A stretch of DNA of 64,000 bases from contig JAXLUI010000002.1 in assembly GCA_046329585.1 (NCBI GenBank), forward strand, positions 434,001 to 498,000, in the 5' to 3' direction. Both the position numbers and the translations under genes were made by a program. Of this stretch, positions 59,727 to 64,000 are shown piece by piece. The notes under the pieces were generated by a model. The model was not told the origin of the DNA. It was given only the letters and a program-made list of their open reading frames with translations, and made no database searches. Position 1 is the first letter of the stretch. Each line of letters begins with the position of its first letter. This DNA comes from DLKC01 sp002478885 (GTDB lineage Bacteria > Bacteroidota > Bacteroidia > Chitinophagales > Chitinophagaceae).

Positions 59727-60683
59727 ATGACAACAATATTAGGCACAGGGCAGCTGGGGCTTGCCATTATGCAAATGCTGCTCGAAAGAAACCCCAACGG
59801 GAAAATACTACTGGTAAACCGCTCAGGGAAACTGGGCATACCCCTTCCGCCAAACGTACAGGTGACTGCGGCAGATACCACATCGGGCGCAGCGATGAAA
59901 GCCATCGCTGAAAAGGCTGAATTGATTTTTAGTTGCACCGATATGCCCTACGATCAATGGGCTGTTTTTTACCCTGCTACGGCCAGTGCGCTGGCTTATG
60001 CATTGAGCGAAACCAGCGCCCGGCTTGTTTTTGCAGACAACCTCTACTCTTATGGAAATGTTTTTGGAAAGCTGATGGATGAATCGATGCCACATACCGC
60101 GCAAACAAAAAAAGGAAAAATAAGGGCCGCGGTCATCAACGCTTTACTTTTTTCGGGCGACCTTTTTAACAAGCGGGTGGCGTTTGTAAAAGCGGCGGAT
60201 TTTGTTGGTCCGCGTATCCACAAAGGCATTTTCGGAACAGCTTTCCTCAACAATGTTTACAGCGGCAAAACAGTGCGGTTGTTTGGCAACATCCACCTGC
60301 CACACACCTTCACCTATATCAATGACTTTGCTGCAGCCATGATAAATGTTGGTATGGCCGCTGATGCGTTCGGGCAGACATGGCACGTACCGAATGCGCC
60401 TGCACTAAGCATTGATAAATGGGTGCACCTCTTTGAAGTGATCAGCAACAGGAAAATAAAAAAGTCCGTCACCGCAAAACTGCTCATCAAAATCGCGGGC
60501 TTCTTCAATGCCTTTACCCGGGAACTGTATGAAATGGCTTACCAGTTTGAATACCCTTACCTGGTGAGTCATGATAAATACGCAGCCCGTTTTGGCAACC
60601 ACTGCACTTACCCCTCAGATATCGTAAAGGCAACGGTTGAATGGTACCTGTTAACCCAACAAAACAAACAGGATCACCAATAG
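59727..60683 (+). CDS. NAD-dependent epimerase/dehydratase-like (extended SDR) protein
   Basis: 318 aa. The N-terminus MTTILGTGQLGLAIMQML has the Rossmann GxGxxG pattern; LVFADNLYSYG holds the Tyr region but without a clear YxxxK, and DFVGPRIHKGIFG plus HTFTYINDFAAAMI follow the NmrA/epimerase pattern. Substrate unknown. It precedes the DUF4386 gene by 84 bases in the same direction. Confidence 0.87.
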   Translation: MTTILGTGQLGLAIMQMLLERNPNGKILLVNRSGKLGIPLPPNVQVTAADTTSGAAMKAIAEKAELIFSCTDMPYDQWAVFYPATASALAYALSETSARLVFADNLYSYGNVFGKLMDESMPHTAQTKKGKIRAAVINALLFSGDLFNKRVAFVKAADFVGPRIHKGIFGTAFLNNVYSGKTVRLFGNIHLPHTFTYINDFAAAMINVGMAADAFGQTWHVPNAPALSIDKWVHLFEVISNRKIKKSVTAKLLIKIAGFFNAFTRELYEMAYQFEYPYLVSHDKYAARFGNHCTYPSDIVKATVEWYLLTQQNKQDHQ

Positions 60684-60767
60684 CAGCTGCGTTTATAGAC
60701 AAATGTCCTTGAACAGGCTTTGGCGTTGATGCAGCTTTGCAGCATCAAACAAAAAAATAAAGATCAA

Positions 60768-61472
60768 ATGACAACAAATAACAAAACAATCGGAACCTTA
60801 CTGGTTGCAGGCGCAATGGCCTTACTTATCCCTTACACGGTGTTAACCATCATTTTTGAATACCCGGTGATCTTAAGACAAGACACGGGGACCATACTCA
60901 CTAAATTTTACGAGGGCGGGAATACACTGGTATGGACATGGTTTGCATTCGCGGTAACAGGCCTGCCCCTTATACCCGCCTATATAATGATCGGGCAAAA
61001 GCTGGAGCACAAAGCACCGCTGGTACGCACAGCTACAACCATTGGTGTGATTGGTTTGATCGTGCAGATGATTGGCTTGTTAAGATGGACATTTGTGGTG
61101 CCCGTGCTCGCTGATACATTTGTGCATGCAACAGGCGAAGCGACAAAAGCCGCAGCCATTGTTTCTTTTAAGACCATCCACCAGTTTGGCGGCGTTATTC
61201 TTGGTGAACACATGGGACAGCTTTTCACCATTGCATGGACAGTGATGATCAGCATTGCATTTGCCAAACTAAAGCTGGTGCCCAAATGGGTAACCGTGCT
61301 GGGGATTACCGGCAGCGTTATTTACCTGCTGGCGCAGGCTGAGTTGTTTGCTACGGTAATAAAAGGCCTCCCGGTATGGGGCCCGGCCGGATTTATTGGC
61401 AGTACGCTCTGGCTTGCCTGGCTGGCGATAACGGGGGTATTATTTACCAGGAACAGGAATCAGTATGTATAA
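60768..61472 (+). CDS. DUF4386 membrane protein
   Basis: 234 aa from ATG 60768. Six hydrophobic helices. Family features: GTLLVAGAMALLIPYTVL, LRWTFVVPVLAD, a conserved GGVILGEHMGQLFTIAWTV and WGPAGFIGSTLWLAWLAITG. Function unknown. Confidence 0.88.
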   Translation: MTTNNKTIGTLLVAGAMALLIPYTVLTIIFEYPVILRQDTGTILTKFYEGGNTLVWTWFAFAVTGLPLIPAYIMIGQKLEHKAPLVRTATTIGVIGLIVQMIGLLRWTFVVPVLADTFVHATGEATKAAAIVSFKTIHQFGGVILGEHMGQLFTIAWTVMISIAFAKLKLVPKWVTVLGITGSVIYLLAQAELFATVIKGLPVWGPAGFIGSTLWLAWLAITGVLFTRNRNQYV

Positions 61473-61576
61473 CCCACCTGGTCAGTGACTTACAGCGGCG
61501 TCTGGATAAAAAACCCTGCACGGATATGTAAAGTATAGTAGTTTTATACCGGGTTATCACAAATACAAAGGTCCAG

Positions 61577-63814
61577 ATGAAGATTATCAAAGCAACACTA
61601 CTTATAGCTTTCTTTTTTGTTTTCTTTTATTGCTGCGTTGAAACAACCACCCCCGAAATAACAGCGGAAGCAACGTATACCGGCAGTGAAAAATGTCAAA
61701 GCTGCCATGCAAAAGAATACAGTGCCTACAACTCGTCAGATCATTTTCATGCAATGGACACTGCCCTGCCGCGTTCGGTGAAAGCGGATTTCAACAACAG
61801 CTTTTTTGTGTACTATGGCGATACCAGTTATTTCTACCAGCGCGATGGAAAATACCTTGTTAAAACAAAAGACTCAGCCGGCAAAAAAACGGAGTTCACG
61901 GTAAGCTTTACATTCGGTTGGAAACCATTGCAACAATACCTCGTGGCATTCCCCGACGGACGCATACAAACCCTGCCCTTCTGCTGGGACACCCGGCCAA
62001 AAGAACAGGGCGGGCAGAAATGGTTTCACATTTACAACAAGGAAAACATCCTTCCCGGCGACGAATTATTCTGGACCGGTGTAAACCAGAACTGGAACAA
62101 CATGTGCGCCGATTGCCACACCACCAACTTTTTTAAAAACTTCGACATTGTTTCCAATACGTTTCACAGCACCTGGAACGAGAGCAAGGTATCCTGCGAA
62201 TCGTGCCACGGCCCTGCCTCGCTGCATTTGCAGTGGGCGGAAAAGAAAACAGCAACCGATAGCCTCAGGGGCTTTGCCATCAACCTGGAAGGCGAAACCG
62301 TTCACTGGGCGTTTAATAAAGAAAAAGGCATTGCTTATCCCGACAAAATTGTTCAGAACAACACACTCGTTGAAACCTGTGCACGCTGCCACGCAAGGGC
62401 ATCGCATATCAGCGATTATTACCACCATGGCCAGTCATTTTTGCAAACACATATTCCGGCAACCATCAGCACGGCGAGTTATCATATCGACGGGCAGATA
62501 AGGGATGAGGATTATGAGTACGGTTCGTTCCTGCAAAGCAAGATGTATGCAAAAGGGGTAACCTGTACTAACTGCCACGACCCGCATACCATGCAATTAA
62601 AAGCAGAAGGCAACGCGGTATGCTATTCCTGCCATGCACCGGAAAAGTTCGACACACCCGATCATACCCATCACATGGCAACAGGCACCGGCGCAAAGTG
62701 TGTGAATTGCCATATGCCGGTTACAACCTACATGGTGGTCGACGACCGGTATGACCACAGCATAAGGATTCCAAGGCCCGATCTTTCGGAAACAATGAAC
62801 ACACCAAACGCCTGCAACAAATGTCATAAAGACAAAACAGTGAATTGGGCAGCCACTAATTTTAAACAGTGGTATGGCGATAAAATACCAAAAGACAAAA
62901 CCTATGGCGAGTTGTTGTATGCAGCATCAAAAAATGATGCCGGAAGCGAGCCGGCTTTGTTTATGTTATTGTCCTCCCCTGCTTACCCTGCCATCGCAAA
63001 GGCAACGGCAATGGAGCAATACAACCAGTTTGCCACCCCGCAGATAATGGAACAGGTGAGGGCCAACCTGCAAAGCCCTGACCCCGATTTGCGGCTGAAT
63101 GCGCTGCACAGTGCGGTTAACTTCCCCGAAAATATCCTCTTGAGTAATGTGGCTGCATTACTCAACGATCCGGTGCTCTCCGTGAGGACCGAAGCCCTCA
63201 ATACTTTAGTGCCCATATACAACCAACTCGACGATAATACCCGGCAACGTTTCGGCGCGGTGCTCAACGAATACCTGGGCATCCAGCAAAACCAGGGCGA
63301 CAGGCCCGAAAGCTATCTAAACCAGGGGATCATCCTGGCAGCTACCGGCCGGCTTCCCGAAGCGGAACAGGCTTACCTGCTCGGTTTGAAACGCTTTCCA
63401 AAGTTTATTCCTTTATACGGCAATATCGCAGACCTCTACCGTTCGCAAAACAAGGAGGCCGAAGCAGGGGATTACCTGCGGCGGGGCATCGCCATACAGC
63501 CGGCAACCCCACTGCTGCATTATGCTTACGGACTCTGGCAGATCAGGAACAAGCACGACGCAGAGGGCATGGGCGAACTTAAAAAAGCGGTGGAACTGAA
63601 CAACGCCGATCCTACCTACACTTATGGTTACGCGGTAGCGCTGTATTCCAAACACCGCGAAGCAGAGGCCATTGCCATGCTGGAAAAATTCATTGCAAAG
63701 AACGGCAACAACCCCACGATCGTGCAGGGGCTTATCTCCTTCTACAGCGATCAGAAACAGGCAGCAAAAGCGGATTATTACAGCAACCTGCGGAAGACCA
63801 TGTTTGGGTACTAA
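61577..63814 (+). CDS. octahaem cytochrome c with HEAT/TPR-like C-terminus, lipoprotein
   Basis: 745 aa. Signal with Cys near residue 19 (FFYCC), so probably lipid-anchored. Eight CxxCH haem motifs: CQSCH, CADCH, CESCH, CARCH, CTNCH, CYSCH, CVNCH, CNKCH, within the first ~420 residues, as in the cytochrome c554/multihaem family. The remainder has HEAT-like (PDPDLRLNALHSAVNFPENI) then TPR-like repeats (RPESYLNQGIILAATGRLPE). Likely periplasmic electron transfer with a protein-binding tail. Monocistronic. Confidence 0.92.
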   Translation: MKIIKATLLIAFFFVFFYCCVETTTPEITAEATYTGSEKCQSCHAKEYSAYNSSDHFHAMDTALPRSVKADFNNSFFVYYGDTSYFYQRDGKYLVKTKDSAGKKTEFTVSFTFGWKPLQQYLVAFPDGRIQTLPFCWDTRPKEQGGQKWFHIYNKENILPGDELFWTGVNQNWNNMCADCHTTNFFKNFDIVSNTFHSTWNESKVSCESCHGPASLHLQWAEKKTATDSLRGFAINLEGETVHWAFNKEKGIAYPDKIVQNNTLVETCARCHARASHISDYYHHGQSFLQTHIPATISTASYHIDGQIRDEDYEYGSFLQSKMYAKGVTCTNCHDPHTMQLKAEGNAVCYSCHAPEKFDTPDHTHHMATGTGAKCVNCHMPVTTYMVVDDRYDHSIRIPRPDLSETMNTPNACNKCHKDKTVNWAATNFKQWYGDKIPKDKTYGELLYAASKNDAGSEPALFMLLSSPAYPAIAKATAMEQYNQFATPQIMEQVRANLQSPDPDLRLNALHSAVNFPENILLSNVAALLNDPVLSVRTEALNTLVPIYNQLDDNTRQRFGAVLNEYLGIQQNQGDRPESYLNQGIILAATGRLPEAEQAYLLGLKRFPKFIPLYGNIADLYRSQNKEAEAGDYLRRGIAIQPATPLLHYAYGLWQIRNKHDAEGMGELKKAVELNNADPTYTYGYAVALYSKHREAEAIAMLEKFIAKNGNNPTIVQGLISFYSDQKQAAKADYYSNLRKTMFGY

Positions 63815-64000
63815 GCATACTTGTTATGACCAGCAACAGCGGCGGGTTTGACCGGGCTCATTAATATACAGGCTGCATTTGGTTTACTTCGTCAACGCCA
63901 TTATAGCCCTGCGCAGGTTAATATAAACAGCATGGTCCTTACATCCCGTCATACGTTAAATGATGCCGCCACCGCATCCGGCGAAGCGCTTGCCGCACGA

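Overview
The window looks like chromosome of a Bacteroidota member, most likely family Chitinophagaceae. The signs are a type IX secretion C-terminal tail on the protease at 10607, many SPII lipoproteins with short lipoboxes, gene starts without obvious Shine-Dalgarno sequences, an XRE/DUF2975 pair, DUF6266, DUF4397 and SYLF proteins, and AT-rich intergenic DNA crowded with short dispersed repeats. There is one tRNA (Pro, CGG). No rRNA, CRISPR array or phage structural gene was seen.

Layout. 1-3.6 kb: a tight minus-strand operon of umuD-like, umuC, an unknown 167-aa gene and an SRAP/YedK gene, i.e. a translesion-synthesis and abasic-site module. Its UmuD starts exactly at the normal cleavage point and has Arg in place of the catalytic Lys. 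3.6-4.5 kb: intergenic DNA with an 11-bp tandem repeat and a 20-bp direct repeat. 4.5-19.7 kb: ordinary chromosomal genes (orphan NarL-type regulator, ABC exporter, sulfotransferase-like protein, secreted papain-like protease, serine hydrolase, DinB, aminotransferase, cyclase, rRNA methyltransferase-like protein). 19.75-22.16 kb: a complete IS1595-family element with an 8-bp target duplication and three passenger ORFs, inserted in a dispersed repeat. 22.3-33.3 kb: tRNA-Pro, lipoproteins, an IorAB-like molybdenum hydroxylase, an esterase with duplicated end fragments, XRE/DUF2975, a PLP lyase and a repeat field.

34.2-55.5 kb is the most striking part: about two dozen unrelated small genes, all on the plus strand, each separated by an imperfect palindrome. 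In about ten units the bases that open the unit (core GTTRRRY type) are the reverse complement, over 7 to 10 bases, of the core that begins that unit's own 3' palindrome (RYYYAAC type). That is the signature of integron gene cassettes and attC sites. No integron integrase gene is present, so this is an integrase-less cassette array. One attC-like site is split by a complete IS3-family element, and another carries an antisense group II intron remnant, as expected of class C-attC introns. Cargo includes DUF6438, DUF4328, DUF4261, STM3941-like, DUF6624, MORN, VOC, a monohaem cytochrome lipoprotein and a full APC permease. Two 71-bp direct repeats, 22.3 kb apart, bracket the array plus a DUF6266 gene.

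55.6-64 kb returns to ordinary genes: secreted esterase, VOC and SRPBCC proteins, a Crp/Fnr regulator, a small barrel-like protein, an epimerase, DUF4386, and an octahaem cytochrome with HEAT/TPR-like C-terminus. Bases 63815-64000 hold nothing I can call.
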